DNA of 64,000 bases, taken from contig NZ_BALM01000007.1 of the NCBI RefSeq assembly GCF_000614975.1, positions 96,263 through 160,262 on the forward strand, written 5' to 3'. The notes beneath the pieces were generated by a model. That model made no database searches. It was not told the DNA's origin and saw only the letters and a program-made list of their open reading frames with translations. Shown here piece after piece: positions 10,430-21,536 of the stretch (the stretch's first letter is position 1; each line of letters starts with the position of its first letter). This DNA is from Shewanella marina JCM 15074. GTDB taxonomy: Bacteria > Pseudomonadota > Gammaproteobacteria > Enterobacterales > Shewanellaceae. A program made the position numbers and the translations under genes.

Positions 10430-10717
10430 AGTTGCTGTTATTCCTAATCTTAATCTAATCTAGTTATTTTACATTGGTTAGCTGCAAATGCATAAAAAAA
10501 GCGCCTTTATCTGTTATTTTTAATGTTAATTGAGTTAAATAGCAGCAATTTAGAGAATAAAAATTATCTTGTAATTTAATCAGCGTTGATCAGGTCAGTT
10601 GTGAGGCAATCGCGTTTTAGCAAGATTGATTTATTGGTTACAGCAATCGAGATATTCAGCAGTTTGTTGGTTGGCAAGTGAGATATTATTGAAACATTAA
10701 AGGTTAGTGATAGGTGG

Positions 10718-11626
10718 ATGATGAATAAGTTAACTGAGCAAGAGCGTTATATTATTGAAGATAAGGGCACTGAAGCCCCATTTTCTGGTGAATATAATAA
10801 TACCACGGCAGATGGCGTATATTTCTGTAAACGCTGTCATACGCCACTATTTCTCGCTAAGCATAAGTTTCAATCACATTGTGGCTGGCCTGCATTTGAT
10901 GATCAACTTGATGATGCTATTAAACAGGTACCTGATGCTGACGGTAAACGAACAGAAATTGTTTGCCAGAATTGTGATGCTCATTTAGGGCATGTATTTA
11001 CCAATGAAGGATTAACGACTAAAAACTTACGCCACTGCGTAAACTCATTATCGCTGACGTTTGAGCCTGAAGAGGCCAATGTTGAGCAAAATTCATATCA
11101 GTTTGCTACTTTGGGGGCGGGTTGTTTTTGGTGTATTGAAGCGATATTTAGCCAACTTGAAGGGGTGATAAGTGTTCAATCTGGCTATTGTGGTGGTGAT
11201 GCGTTGACTGCAGATTATAAGTCTGTTTGCCAAGGTGATACGGGTCATGCCGAAGTGGTTAATATTAAATTTGATCCAAGTATTATCAGTTACCAGCAAA
11301 TTTTAGCGGTATTTTGGGAAATCCATAATCCAACCACAATAAATCGGCAAGGTAATGATGTCGGTAGCCAATATCGTTCAGTTATTTTTGTGCATAATGA
11401 TCAGCAAATCAGTGTTGCTAGTGAGATGTTAGCACAATTACAACGTAGCCATATTTGGCCTAATCCAGTAGTGACTGAAATTAGTGCCTTCACTGATTTT
11501 TACCCAGCTGAAAATTATCATAATGACTATTTTGCGCAGCATGGTGAAGAGCCTTATTGTCAATTAGTGGTTAAACCTAAAGTGGAAAAGTTTGAAAAAG
11601 CATTTGCAGATTTTTTAAAGCAATAA
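10718..11626 (+). CDS. msrBA: Bifunctional methionine sulfoxide reductase B/A
   Basis: A 302-residue fusion. The MsrB domain comes first: zinc cysteines C37, C40, C83, C86, and the catalytic cysteine C107 in RHCVNS. The MsrA domain follows with GCFWC (catalytic C136) and the downstream GYCGG motif. The protein reduces both R and S epimers of methionine sulfoxide. No signal peptide is present, so it is cytoplasmic. Two adjacent ATGs (10718 and 10721) are possible; AGGTGG overlaps the region and does not decide between them. Confidence 0.94.
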   Translation: MMNKLTEQERYIIEDKGTEAPFSGEYNNTTADGVYFCKRCHTPLFLAKHKFQSHCGWPAFDDQLDDAIKQVPDADGKRTEIVCQNCDAHLGHVFTNEGLTTKNLRHCVNSLSLTFEPEEANVEQNSYQFATLGAGCFWCIEAIFSQLEGVISVQSGYCGGDALTADYKSVCQGDTGHAEVVNIKFDPSIISYQQILAVFWEIHNPTTINRQGNDVGSQYRSVIFVHNDQQISVASEMLAQLQRSHIWPNPVVTEISAFTDFYPAENYHNDYFAQHGEEPYCQLVVKPKVEKFEKAFADFLKQ

Positions 11627-11646
11627 TTTAGGCCGTTAACGCACAA

Positions 11647-11674
11647 AAAAAACGAGCCAATTGGCTCGTTTTTT
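11647..11674 (+). terminator. Bidirectional terminator, msrBA / sulP
   Basis: AAAACGAGCC / GGCTCGTTTT arms with A-run and T-run on either side, between two convergent genes. Confidence 0.85.
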
Positions 11675-11688
11675 ATATAGTTGGCGAG

Positions 11689-13304
11689 TTAAGATTCTAA
11701 CTTATCATCTGGAATTTTATAGTTAGGATCTTCAATCATATTCACTTCGACAAGATCGCCTGCTTTGGTGAGTAATTTATGACAGTCGGCACTTAAATGA
11801 CGAAGGTGCAATGTTTTACCCGCAGCAACGTAGCGCTCTGCTAAGGTATCAATGGCATCGATTGCTGAGTGATCACATACGCGCGAGTTATTAAAATCAA
11901 TAATCACATCTTGTGGATCATCTTTAGTATTAAATAGCGCGAGGAAGTGGGCAACTGAACCGAAGAACAGAGGGCCATTAACTTGATAAATTTTACGACC
12001 GTGTTGGTCGATAGATTGATTGGCGTTGATATGCTTGGCATGCTCCCAAGCAAAGACCAGTGCTGACACAATCACACCTACAAATACAGCAAAAGCTAAG
12101 TCGGTAAAGACGGTCACAACTGTCACTAACACAATCACAAAAGCATCATGTTTTGGTACTTTGCGCATCACCTTAAAGCTGGCCCACTCAAATGTACCGA
12201 GTACCACCATAAACATTACGCCCACAAGTGCCGCAAGTGGGATCATTTCAATAAACTGAGCACCAAAAAGGATAAACATTAATAGTGCAACTGCCGCTGT
12301 AATTCCAGATAAACGACCGCGACCACCAGAGTTAATGTTGATCATTGATTGACCAATCATAGCGCAACCACCCATTGCTCCGAAGAAGCCGCTGGTGATA
12401 TTAGCAACACCTTGACCCACACACTCTTTGTTGCCACGGCCACGGGTATTTGTCATTTCATCAATCACTGTTAATGTCAGCAATGATTCGATTAATCCTA
12501 CCGCGGCTAAAATAAATGAGTAAGGTAAGATAATTTTTAATGTTTCAAAGGTAAAAGGAACTGATGGAATGGCAAAGCTCGGTAAGTTACCTGCATGGTC
12601 GCATTGGCATCACCGCTCATTGATTTTAAGAAATCTAGCACATTACGAGTATCTAGGTTAAAGAAGATAACGACAGCTGTTACCGTTAAAATTGCCGCCA
12701 AAGAAGAGGGGATTGCCGTAGTGAGTTTAGGTAAAAAATGGATAATAGCCATGGTTAATAGCACGAGACCCATCATCAGATAAAGCTGACTGCCACTTAA
12801 CCATTGCATGACCCCATCTGCATTAGGGACTTGGAATTGACCTAATTGTGCCAAGAAAATCACAATCGCTAGGCCATTGACAAAGCCTATCATCACTGGG
12901 GTTGGTACTATGCGGATAAACTTACCCAGTTTAAATGCGCCTGCAAGCACTTGAATAATACCTGCACATACTACGGCTGCAAATAAATATTGTACGCCAT
13001 GCTGAGCAACTAATGCGACCATGACAACGGCCATTGCACCTGTTGCACCTGATATCATACCTGGACGGCCACCAATAACAGCCGTCACTAATCCCATAAT
13101 AAAGGCTGCATATAAACCCACCATAGGTTCGACCCCTGCAACAAATGCAAAAGCAACAGCTTCTGGTACAAGTGCTAGGGCGACGGTTAAGCCTGAAAGT
13201 ATATCGGCTTTAGAGCTGGCAGTTTTATGCCGGATTAGATCAAACATTGATGTCCTATATTGGTTGGATGTGGCAGAGGCTTTTAGCGTACTGTCTGTTA
13301 ACAA
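11689..13304 (-). pseudogene. SulP-family anion transporter with STAS domain, frameshifted
   Basis: From the ATG at 13304 a SulP transporter reads through the hydrophobic core ([17 protein letters not shown], then [13 protein letters not shown]) to about residue 237, then loses frame. The second part, in another frame, resumes with [12 protein letters not shown] and goes on to [13 protein letters not shown], the last helices and a C-terminal STAS domain. One missing G near 12591 (ATGCAGG where ATGCAGGG keeps the frame) restores a single protein of about 538 residues. SulP proteins move bicarbonate, sulfate or related anions. The break looks like a homopolymer indel rather than real loss. Confidence 0.85.
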
Positions 13305-13351
13305 TAGATGTGATTATAACAAACTTGTTACCTTTGGCGTAACCCTATGAT

Positions 13352-13385
13352 ACAAAATAAAAAGGCCATGCATGAGCATGGCCTT
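13352..13385 (-). terminator. Terminator of rne
   Basis: On the minus strand AAGGCCATGC / GCATGGCCTT arms are followed by TTTATTTT, just after the RNase E stop. Confidence 0.85.
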
Positions 13386-13404
13386 GTTCATGAAAAGTAC
13401 GTTG

Positions 13405-16400
13405 TTATGGTTTAGCCATATCAGCGTGAGCGCTATTGCTCATTTTGCTTTTCACTTCTTTATCTTCGTGTGCTTCATGAGCGTAATCACGGCCACTTGG
13501 CGTGGTTGCTATTTCGCGTTGTGAAACCTGTGGCTTGCTTGTTTGAGAGCTAACCATTGAGCCGAAACGACTAGCGTTTACTGGCTTAACTGCGACTGCT
13601 TGAGGTGCTACTACAATCTCTTCAGTAATTGCAGGCTCAACCGTTTCCACCATTGCTTTCACGACAGTCGTTGGTTTTGCCATTGGTGCTGATGCAGATT
13701 TCGCAAGCTTTGGCTTAGTTTCTTCAACCGTTGCAGTGACTGTGTCAGCTACAACAGGCTTTGCATCAACTTGTGGTTCAACTTTAACAACGGCTTCAGC
13801 TTTAACCTCAACAGGAGTTTCTGCAACGACTGTCTCAGTAGTTTGCTCTACCTTAGTTGGTTCAACTTGTGTTGCTACCACTTTTTCTGCAGGTTTAATT
13901 GCTGCTGGTCGTGCCGCCGCAGATGTTGCAGCCATCTTAGTTGGCTTAGCTGGTTTCACAGTCTCTTGTTCAGCGACTAGTGGTGTTTCAGTAACAGGAG
14001 TTACTTTTACTTCAGCGTTATCTGCTTTAACTTCGTTGATTACAGTCTCTTTAACTTCTTCAACCTTGTCTGCTTCAACCTTTTTAGCTGGCTTTGGCAT
14101 TGGAGCTGGGCGACTTGCTTCAGCTTGTGCTTGCACTTTAACCGCTTTTTTAACGGCTTGGGCAAGTTTAGTTTCAGCAGCGACTTCGGGTTCAACAACA
14201 GGTGCTGGTGCCATCGCAACCGGTACCACTTCAGAGATAAGCTCTTCAGTTGTGTTAACGATTGGTGTAGCTACAGGTTCAACTGTTTCTGTTACTTTGA
14301 CCGCTTCAGTCTGAGTGACAGGTTCAGTTTTTTCAGCTTGTTGAACTGGTGCTTCAACAGGCGCTGATACTTCACCTTGGCTATCAACAAATAATGGCTT
14401 ATCAGTTTGCTCTTCACCGTTTTGCTGTTCTTGCTCATCACGACGGCGGCGTTGACCCGCTGCACGTAAATGACGAGGGCTACGACGACTACGACGTTGA
14501 CCATCACGTTGTTCACGCTTTGGTTTATCATCTTCGTTAACTAAGCTCGGCTCATTATCGGTTGTAGTTTCAGCTTCTGTGGTCATTGGCAAGATAGACT
14601 TATCAGCAACTACGTCGTTAGTTTCAATCTCTTGTTCAACATTTTCAGCAATGACTTTCTCTTTTCGAGGTTGGCGTTGCTTGTTGCGATTTTGCTTAGC
14701 TTCAACTTGAACCGTTTCAGTTACAACAATTTCAACTTGCTCATTTGCAGGCGCATCAATTTTGATTTCAATGGTTTCAGCTTCGTTGTTAACACGTACT
14801 TTACGACGCATATTACGACGTTGGCGACGTTCACGAACAGCTTCTTGCTTTGGCTGCTCTTGAGTCTCTTTAGCTTCTTGAGGACGCGGTTTCTTTTCCG
14901 GTTTTTGGCGTTTAACTGGCTCATCCTTTACTGGACGTTCCGTAGTTTCAACCTTTTTAGTGCGTTGAGTATCGCGGTTTGTTTGCTCATCGTCTTTATT
15001 ACGGCCGCGACGTTGTTCATTACGGCGATTACGACGGTTAGCATTTTGATTCTGGTTAGTCTTATTGCTTTGAGCTGGCTTTGGCTGCTGGGGCTTTTGC
15101 TCTTCGTTATTGCTTGAGAACAATGAACCAATTGCAGTCATAATACGAGAAATTAGACCCGGTTGTTTTGGCTCAGTTTTAGGTTGCTCTTTCTTAACCA
15201 CTGGTTGTGGTTGAGGTTTTTTAGGCGTACTAAAACCTTTTAACGCAGGCTCTGCAGCTGATGCTGCGCGTTCTAATTTACGTGGTTCGTATAAATTAGC
15301 TTTAGGTTGTTCAATTAGTTTATAGCTAACATCTGCAATACTGTCATCTTTACGATGGCGAACAACACGGTAATCAGGGGTTGTCATATGTGGATCTGGG
15401 ATCACATAAACTTCAACATCATGACGGCGTTCTGTTATACGAATTGTTTTACGCTTTTCGTTTAACAAGTAAGCTGCTACATCAACTGGAACCGTTGCTT
15501 CAATTTGCGCGGTATTTTCTTTAATGGCTTCTTCTTCCATTAAACGCAAAATTGAAAGTGCTAAAGATTCTGTACCACGAATTGTACCTTGACCATGACA
15601 GCGAGGGCATAAATGTGCTGCAGATTCTTCTAATGAAGGGCGTAAACGCTGGCGTGACATTTCCATCAAACCAAAGCGAGAAATACGGCCTAACTGAACA
15701 CGTGCACGGTCGTGATGTACGGCATCACGTAGGCGATTTTCTACTTCACGTTGATGACGAACGGGTGTCATATCGATAAAGTCGATTACCACTAATCCAC
15801 CTAAGTCACGTAAACGTAATTGACGCGCAATTTCGTCTGCTGCTTCTAGGTTAGTATTCAGTGCTGTTTCTTCGATATCGCCGCCTTTAGTCGCACGAGC
15901 AGAGTTAATATCGATAGAGGTTAGCGCTTCAGTGGGGTCAATCACCACTGAGCCACCAGACGGTAAGCGTACTTCACGTTGGAAGGCTGACTCAATCTGT
16001 GATTCGATTTGGTAATGGGTAAATAGTGGCACTTCAGCTTCGTAAAGCTTTACTCGCTCAACAAAATCTGGGCGAACTAAAGCAATATGCTGCTTAGCGG
16101 CTTCAAAAATGTTTTTGTGATCGATTAGAATCTCACCAACATCACGACGTAGATAGTCACGAATAGCACGTACAATAACGTTACTTTCTTGGTGAATTAA
16201 GAATGGGGCTTCTTTGCTTTCTGCCGCTTCTTTAATTGCCATCCAGTGTTGGATTAATACTTTTAAATCCCACTGTAGTTCTTGTGCTTCTTTACCTACA
16301 CCCGCAGTACGAACAATTAAGCCCATACCTTGTGGAATGTCTAGTGAAGAGATAGCTTGTTTTAGTTCTGTACGCTCATCACCTTCGATACGACGTGAAA

Positions 16401-16815
16401 TGCCGCCAGCACGAGGGTTATTTGGCATAAGAACAAGGTATGAACCCGCTAAACTGATAAATGTTGTTAACGCTGCACCTTTGTTGCCACGTTCTTCTTT
16501 ATCAATTTGAATGATAACTTCTTGGCCTTCATGTACCACTTCTTTGATACTTGGACGACCTTGAAATGAGTAACCTTTAGGGAAGTATTCGCGAGCGATC
16601 TCTTTTAATGGTAGGAAACCATGGCGTTCTGCACCGTAATCAACAAATGCAGCTTCTAGAGAGGGTTCTACACGGGTGATTTTACCTTTGTAGATGTTGG
16701 CTTTCTTTTGCTCGTGACCAGGGCTTTCAATGTCCAAGTCATAAAGCTGTTGCCCATCTACAAGGGCAACGCGCAACTCTTCAGATTGAGTCGCATTGAT
16801 TAACATCCGTTTCAT
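13405..16815 (-). CDS. rne: Ribonuclease E
   Basis: The start is set at the ATG at 16815, giving [18 protein letters not shown], the conserved RNase E beginning; an upstream in-frame ATG (16857) would add 14 non-conserved residues. The catalytic half holds the S1 domain, the DNase I-like domain with FIDMTP, and the zinc-link CPRCHGQG near residue 404. The C-terminal half (from about residue 530) is long, disordered and rich in Arg/Gln and then Ala/Val/Glu/Thr repeats; it should carry the membrane- and degradosome-binding segments. RNase E starts decay of most mRNAs and processes rRNA and tRNA. The repetitive tail produces long antisense open frames that are not genes. Confidence 0.95.
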   Translation of the reverse strand: MKRMLINATQSEELRVALVDGQQLYDLDIESPGHEQKKANIYKGKITRVEPSLEAAFVDYGAERHGFLPLKEIAREYFPKGYSFQGRPSIKEVVHEGQEVIIQIDKEERGNKGAALTTFISLAGSYLVLMPNNPRAGGISRRIEGDERTELKQAISSLDIPQGMGLIVRTAGVGKEAQELQWDLKVLIQHWMAIKEAAESKEAPFLIHQESNVIVRAIRDYLRRDVGEILIDHKNIFEAAKQHIALVRPDFVERVKLYEAEVPLFTHYQIESQIESAFQREVRLPSGGSVVIDPTEALTSIDINSARATKGGDIEETALNTNLEAADEIARQLRLRDLGGLVVIDFIDMTPVRHQREVENRLRDAVHHDRARVQLGRISRFGLMEMSRQRLRPSLEESAAHLCPRCHGQGTIRGTESLALSILRLMEEEAIKENTAQIEATVPVDVAAYLLNEKRKTIRITERRHDVEVYVIPDPHMTTPDYRVVRHRKDDSIADVSYKLIEQPKANLYEPRKLERAASAAEPALKGFSTPKKPQPQPVVKKEQPKTEPKQPGLISRIMTAIGSLFSSNNEEQKPQQPKPAQSNKTNQNQNANRRNRRNEQRRGRNKDDEQTNRDTQRTKKVETTERPVKDEPVKRQKPEKKPRPQEAKETQEQPKQEAVRERRQRRNMRRKVRVNNEAETIEIKIDAPANEQVEIVVTETVQVEAKQNRNKQRQPRKEKVIAENVEQEIETNDVVADKSILPMTTEAETTTDNEPSLVNEDDKPKREQRDGQRRSRRSPRHLRAAGQRRRRDEQEQQNGEEQTDKPLFVDSQGEVSAPVEAPVQQAEKTEPVTQTEAVKVTETVEPVATPIVNTTEELISEVVPVAMAPAPVVEPEVAAETKLAQAVKKAVKVQAQAEASRPAPMPKPAKKVEADKVEEVKETVINEVKADNAEVKVTPVTETPLVAEQETVKPAKPTKMAATSAAARPAAIKPAEKVVATQVEPTKVEQTTETVVAETPVEVKAEAVVKVEPQVDAKPVVADTVTATVEETKPKLAKSASAPMAKPTTVVKAMVETVEPAITEEIVVAPQAVAVKPVNASRFGSMVSSQTSKPQVSQREIATTPSGRDYAHEAHEDKEVKSKMSNSAHADMAKP

Positions 16816-17405
16816 GATGACAATTTTCTTCTTAATATAGGGGCCATCAAATAACACAATTTACTACATTACTGGCCTTAGACATTCAGGCGTTAACCTC
16901 ACGGTTACGCGTCTAGGCTACTAGGTGCGCATCTCTGTACGACGCAATCGCTGCGTGTCGCATCCCTTTATATGGCATATTTTTAATAACTATCTATAAG
17001 TTGTCGTTCGTTCGTACAACAAACGCCATTAATTCAAAATATATGTTTCAGTAATGCCGAAAGCAAATTGGTCCATTTGTGACCAGTTAAAATTAGTTTC
17101 ATTGTTAAGAGCGTAAAATTTCGCAATCAATCCCAAAGGGAACAGTAACAAGGTGATTAATTTAACCGTTTAAAAATTATCTTTTGTATTTGTCGACGGT
17201 TTGCAAATCAATGATTTGCGATTAAATTTTTTGTTTTCTGCTGCGATTAAGGGGCTCTTATGAGTGGTAAGTATAAACGTATTGTTTATCGGAAGACCAC
17301 CTCATTGGTGAAATATAGCAATAATCAAAAAATTCAGCAATGGTAAGGCACAATTCTTGCGGGGTTGTTGTACAATAACGCGGTTAAATTTAGTAATGGC
17401 GTATC
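16816..17405. promoter_or_regulatory. Long divergent region between rne and rluC
   Basis: About 590 bases without a gene. On the rne side it is the expected long 5' leader; near 16938-16963 arms CGACGCA and TGCGTGTCG form a hairpin, recalling the structured leader through which RNase E limits its own mRNA in enterics (known there, inferred here). On the rluC side a TACAAT box at 17370-17375 is the likely -10 element. Confidence 0.5.
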
Positions 17406-18365
17406 ATGAATAATCAAACTAACCCAATTCAAGTCCAATTTGTGACGATTGATGAAGATCATTTTGAGCAAAGAATCGACAATTTTTTATTAACCTTTTT
17501 AAAAGGTGTGCCTAAAAGTATGATTTATCGAATCATACGTAAGGGCGAAGTTCGCGTAAATAAAAAGCGCATTAAACCTGAGTACAAGTTACAGATTGAT
17601 GATGTTGTTCGTGTCCCGCCGGTACGAATTGCAGAAAAAGATGAGCGCAAAGCGCCATCTAAAAATTTGACCAAGGTGTCACAGCTTGAAGATCGTATCG
17701 TTTATGAAGATAAACATCTTATTGTGTTAAATAAACCTGCGGGTATTGCGGTACACGGTGGTAGTGGTGTTGATTATGGTGTAATCGAAGCGTTACGCTC
17801 ATTGCGTCCACAACAAAAGTTTTTAGAACTGGTACATCGGTTAGATAAAGACACTTCAGGCGTGTTATTAGTCGCTAAAAAGCGTAGTGCCTTAAAACAT
17901 ATGCATGATCAATTGCGTCATAAGAAGATGCAAAAAGATTATCAAGCATTAGTACGCGGTGAATGGCAGAGTAACGATAAAGCAGTTAAAGCGCCTTTAT
18001 TGAAAATCACCTTGAAATCTGGTGAGCGTATTGTGCGTGTTAACAAAGAGGGTAAAGAATCTGAAACCCGCTTTAAGATTATGCAACGTTACCAGGGTTG
18101 TACGCTTGTACAAGCAAGTCCTGTCACTGGTCGTACTCACCAAATTCGTGTGCATTGTCAATATACAGGGCATCCAATTGCTTGTGACGATAAATACAGT
18201 GAACAAAAATTTGATGACAGCATGCGCAGTTTAGGGTTAGCACGCTTATTCTTACATGCTGCGCAATTACGTTTTACTCATCCGGATACGGAAGAAGTGA
18301 TGACTGTAAAGGCACCATTAGATGAAAACTTAATTGAAGTTTTAGGTAAATTAAAGAAAGTATGA
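17406..18365 (+). CDS. rluC: 23S rRNA pseudouridine synthase RluC
   Basis: 319 residues: an N-terminal S4 RNA-binding domain (about 20-80, RIIRKGEVRVNKKR) and an RluA-type catalytic domain with HRLDKDTSG at 144-152, the catalytic aspartate being D147. In E. coli the enzyme modifies 23S rRNA at 955, 2504 and 2580. The position divergent from rne is the conserved one in gammaproteobacteria and supports RluC over the paralogue RluD. It overlaps the next gene by four bases. Confidence 0.93.
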   Translation: MNNQTNPIQVQFVTIDEDHFEQRIDNFLLTFLKGVPKSMIYRIIRKGEVRVNKKRIKPEYKLQIDDVVRVPPVRIAEKDERKAPSKNLTKVSQLEDRIVYEDKHLIVLNKPAGIAVHGGSGVDYGVIEALRSLRPQQKFLELVHRLDKDTSGVLLVAKKRSALKHMHDQLRHKKMQKDYQALVRGEWQSNDKAVKAPLLKITLKSGERIVRVNKEGKESETRFKIMQRYQGCTLVQASPVTGRTHQIRVHCQYTGHPIACDDKYSEQKFDDSMRSLGLARLFLHAAQLRFTHPDTEEVMTVKAPLDENLIEVLGKLKKV

Positions 18366-19018
18366 AGCAATATGAGCTAGTCATCTTTGATTGGGATGGC
18401 ACATTAATGGATTCAATTGGCAAAATAGTGATTGCGATGCAGCGTGCTGCAGAGCATCTCAATATGCCAGTGCCGACAGAGCAGCAAGTTAGGGATATTA
18501 TCGGTTTATCATTAGATAAAGCGGTGCAGCAGCTTTTTCCTAATATCAGTCAGCAACAAATTGCTGAGCTAGCTCAATATTACAGTCATTTTTATAAGGC
18601 ATCTGATGATTTTGCCAGTCCGCTATTTGATGGTGTAGTTGAATTACTGCAACAGCTTAAACAAGCTGATATTAAATTGGCAGTCGCGACTGGCAAATCA
18701 CGTCGTGGTTTAGATAGAGTTTTGGCGTTAACAGAGTTGGCCGATATCTTTGATACGACTCGTTGTGCTGATGAAGCCTGCAGCAAACCTGCACCCGAAA
18801 TGATTTTACAAATCTTAAGCCAATTAAACGTCGCGCCTGAAAAAGCCTTGATGGTGGGTGACTCCATTCATGATCTTAATATGGCAAACAATGCAGGTGT
18901 TGATGGTGTGGGGGTTACTTTTGGTGCACATGACCGAGTGACGTTAGCGCAAGCATCACCATTGGCGATTATTGATAACAGTTTAAGTTTGCTTGATATC
19001 ATTAATGGCATAGCTTAA
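18362..19018 (+). CDS. HAD-family phosphatase (phosphoglycolate phosphatase-like)
   Basis: 218 residues with HAD motif I DWDGT (D10, D12), a helical cap domain, motif II TGKS near residue 108, and motif III/IV VGDSIHDLNMANNAGV. It starts inside the rluC stop (ATGA overlap), so it is translationally coupled to rluC. HAD enzymes of this subgroup hydrolyse small phosphoesters; the exact substrate cannot be read from sequence. Confidence 0.85.
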   Translation: MKQYELVIFDWDGTLMDSIGKIVIAMQRAAEHLNMPVPTEQQVRDIIGLSLDKAVQQLFPNISQQQIAELAQYYSHFYKASDDFASPLFDGVVELLQQLKQADIKLAVATGKSRRGLDRVLALTELADIFDTTRCADEACSKPAPEMILQILSQLNVAPEKALMVGDSIHDLNMANNAGVDGVGVTFGAHDRVTLAQASPLAIIDNSLSLLDIINGIA

Positions 19019-19045
19019 ATCTGCTTATATAAATATGAATAATAT

Positions 19046-19072
19046 AAAGGTGCAGCTTTCTGCGCCTTTTTT
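19046..19072 (+). terminator. Terminator after rluC-HAD operon
   Basis: AAGGTGCAG / CTGCGCCTT arms with a four-base loop and T6 tail. Confidence 0.85.
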
Positions 19073-19098
19073 GTATAAACAATACTCTTTCAAGTTAT

Positions 19099-20202
19099 AT
19101 GTCTAAATCTTACTTTATCCTCATCGCGTGTTTGCTATTAACAAGTTGTACTCAAACACCTATTTATTCTAATTTTGGTGATAGTCATACCTCATCAAAT
19201 CAATTACCGCCTGATTACCAAGGATTTGAGAAACTCATTCAACATTTTGCTCATCAAGTGAAGCAAGAGTGGGGCGATGACAATTATCTTGAAGCGGGTA
19301 AGCATCGTTACGTCAAGTATATTGACGGTTATCGGACTCGGGCACATATCGATTTTGATCAAGGCAAAATTTATGTCAGCACTGTGGCTAAGTACCAAGT
19401 GAAACAAAAATTGACCCAAGCTATTGTTGAAACCTTGTTGATGCCAGCTGATCCGAGTCAAGTCGATCTATTCAGTGATAAAGATATTCCATTAAAGGGC
19501 AAACCCTTTTTACTTGGGCAAGTTAAAGATCAGGATGGTCGTACCATAGAATGGCAATGGCGTGCGAACCGTTTTGCCGAATACTTAGTCGATAATAAAT
19601 TGAAATTACAAAAGCGTGATTACGCCAATGTCCATTATGTTGTAATTAATATGGTGAAAGATCATTTGGCGCAACGTGAATATCAATATGCCCAGTTAAT
19701 TCGCAACGCAGCTAAGCGTTATGATATTGATGAAGATTTGATTTATGCCATCATTAAAACCGAAAGCAGTTTTAATCCATATGCGGTCAGTCATGCTGGC
19801 GCTTATGGTTTAATGCAGGTTATTCCTAAAACGGCCGGTGCAGATGTATTTAAGTTGGTTAAAAATCGTAATGATATTCCAACTAAAAATTATCTGTTTA
19901 ATCCGGCCAATAATATTGATACGGGCGCGGCGTATTTTCATATCTTAAAAAACCGTTATCTGCGTGAAGTGAAAAGTCCAACCACACTGCATTACAGCAT
20001 GATTTCTGCTTATAACGGTGGCACGGGTGGGGTATTAGCAACCTTTGATAATGATCGTAAACGGGCAATGCGAGATTTAAATAGCCTTAAGCCCAATCAA
20101 GTCTATTGGGCTTTAACCAATAAGCATCCCAAGGCTGAAGCAAGGCGCTATTTACAAAAGGTGCTGCATTTCCAGCAAGAATTTAATAAAGGTAATTTAT
20201 AA
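19099..20202 (+). CDS. mltC: Membrane-bound lytic murein transglycosylase C
   Basis: 367 residues with a lipoprotein signal ending LLLTSC (C17), the MltC N-terminal domain, and a C-terminal SLT lysozyme-like domain. The catalytic glutamate is E222 in TESSFNPYAVS, followed by AYGLMQVIPKTAG. The enzyme cleaves peptidoglycan glycan strands to 1,6-anhydro ends from the inner face of the outer membrane. It sits alone between two hairpins. Confidence 0.92.
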   Translation: MSKSYFILIACLLLTSCTQTPIYSNFGDSHTSSNQLPPDYQGFEKLIQHFAHQVKQEWGDDNYLEAGKHRYVKYIDGYRTRAHIDFDQGKIYVSTVAKYQVKQKLTQAIVETLLMPADPSQVDLFSDKDIPLKGKPFLLGQVKDQDGRTIEWQWRANRFAEYLVDNKLKLQKRDYANVHYVVINMVKDHLAQREYQYAQLIRNAAKRYDIDEDLIYAIIKTESSFNPYAVSHAGAYGLMQVIPKTAGADVFKLVKNRNDIPTKNYLFNPANNIDTGAAYFHILKNRYLREVKSPTTLHYSMISAYNGGTGGVLATFDNDRKRAMRDLNSLKPNQVYWALTNKHPKAEARRYLQKVLHFQQEFNKGNL

Positions 20203-20214
20203 TATTAACGTATA

Positions 20215-20240
20215 ACTACTGACAGTAAGCTGTCAGTAGT
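20215..20240 (+). terminator. Hairpin after mltC
   Basis: A perfect 11-bp stem (ACTACTGACAG / CTGTCAGTAGT) around TAAG, but without a T-run; a possible weak terminator or mRNA-stabilising hairpin. Confidence 0.55.
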
Positions 20241-20321
20241 GCTCCTTTATGCTTAGTACAAAGTAAATGCTGATAGGTCTAGCGGTATTCGTTGACCACA
20301 TTTACGAGTAGGAGAAATAGT

Positions 20322-20705
20322 ATGTTGGATCATGCACCTTTAGTTTGGGGCGAAATTGCGGTTGTCGATATGGAAAGGGCTATCGCTTTTTATCAGCAGC
20401 ATTTCGGTGTTTCATTTAAACGTGAAGTCGTCGCAGATATCGAAATGGCCATTATTGAAACTGTCGATAAGCAAGCGGCCAGTATAGCCTTAGTTAAATG
20501 TCAAATGATGAAGCCTAGTATGGATGGTAGTGTTGTTTATTTACATGTTACTGATAAATTATCAGAGCTCGTGGCAAAGTTAGTCCAAGCTGGTGTGACT
20601 ATCTTATTTGAGCCAATAGCAATTCATGATGGTGAATTCGGTTATTGCAGTTTATTTGTTGACTGTGAGGGGAACAAAGTCGGTTTATGGAGTCCGCAGT
20701 TATAA
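20322..20705 (+). CDS. VOC (glyoxalase/bleomycin-resistance) family protein
   Basis: 127 residues from the ATG at 20322, chosen for its AGGAGA site; earlier in-frame starts lack one. The fold is a betaalphabetabetabeta pair: WGEIAVVDMERAIAFYQQHF at the start and GEFGYCSLFVDCEGNKVGLW at the end are typical of VOC proteins. Members bind a metal and act as dioxygenases, isomerases or resistance proteins; nothing here fixes the substrate. The YafY-type regulator follows 73 bases downstream and may control it. Confidence 0.8.
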   Translation: MLDHAPLVWGEIAVVDMERAIAFYQQHFGVSFKREVVADIEMAIIETVDKQAASIALVKCQMMKPSMDGSVVYLHVTDKLSELVAKLVQAGVTILFEPIAIHDGEFGYCSLFVDCEGNKVGLWSPQL

Positions 20706-20778
20706 ATTGGCAGAACTTTTTGCGATTCTAATCTCACTAGCCAAGTCTGAACACTTGGTTAGTTATTTTGGGGGGATT

Positions 20779-21465
20779 ATGCGACGTGCAGATAGATTGT
20801 TTCAAATAGTACAAATATTACGGCATCGGCGTTTAACGACTGCTATGCAACTTGCTGAGCGGTTAGAGGTTTCAACTCGTACTATCTACCGAGACATTCA
20901 AGATTTATGTTTAAGTGGTATTCCCATTGAAGGAGAAGCTGGGGTCGGCTACTTATTACGACAAGAAGTTAATGTGCCACCTTTAATGTTTACCGAAGCA
21001 GAGTTAGAGGCGATTCAAGTGGGGATGCGGATGGTGCAAACTTGGGGAGGCAAAGAACTCTCTAGTGCCGCTAAACAGGCGATGATTAAGGTTGAAGCGG
21101 TTCTACCTGCACGTCTACAGCAGTATCAATCTTTGATGTTTGTGCATGATTATTATATTGATAATCGTGACTTTAAATTTCTAGACCTGTTACGCATTGC
21201 CGCAAGAGAGCGTGAATATTTGCTAATGCAATATCAAGACGTAAAACAACAACTGAGCCAAAGAAAGGTAAGACCGCTAAGCATCTATTTTTGGACGGGC
21301 ACGTGGACGCTGCTTGCTTGGTGCGAGTTACGTCATGGCTTTCGAAATTTTAGAGTTGATAGGATTGACGAGTTAAAGCCGTTAGGACAGTTTTTTGAAA
21401 TAACAGCAGGGCAAGAGATGCAGGATTATTTAGAGATGATAGCAGCTGATGATTGTGCTAATTAA
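20779..21465 (+). CDS. YafY/DeoR-like transcriptional regulator with WYL domain
   Basis: 228 residues from the ATG at 20779, preceded by a G-rich ribosome site. An N-terminal winged HTH (RLFQIVQILRHRRLTTAMQL, then STRTIYRDIQDL) is followed by a WYL-type ligand-binding domain. Such regulators respond to small molecules or nucleic acids and usually control neighbouring genes; the VOC gene just upstream is the obvious candidate. A longer in-frame start exists upstream but overlaps the VOC gene and is not conserved in style. Confidence 0.83.
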   Translation: MRRADRLFQIVQILRHRRLTTAMQLAERLEVSTRTIYRDIQDLCLSGIPIEGEAGVGYLLRQEVNVPPLMFTEAELEAIQVGMRMVQTWGGKELSSAAKQAMIKVEAVLPARLQQYQSLMFVHDYYIDNRDFKFLDLLRIAAREREYLLMQYQDVKQQLSQRKVRPLSIYFWTGTWTLLAWCELRHGFRNFRVDRIDELKPLGQFFEITAGQEMQDYLEMIAADDCAN

Positions 21466-21536
21466 CTGGAACTAATCAGGTGACAATAAATGTAAGTTGT
21501 CACCCGTATGTCGTTAAGCCTATCCTCATTTGCAGA

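Noticed and set aside
13736..14531. Long open frames antisense to the rne C-terminal region
   Set aside because: They mirror the repetitive Ala/Val/Thr/Glu-rich tail of RNase E and give low-complexity Ser/Thr/Ala or Phe/Arg/Cys protein; no ribosome sites.
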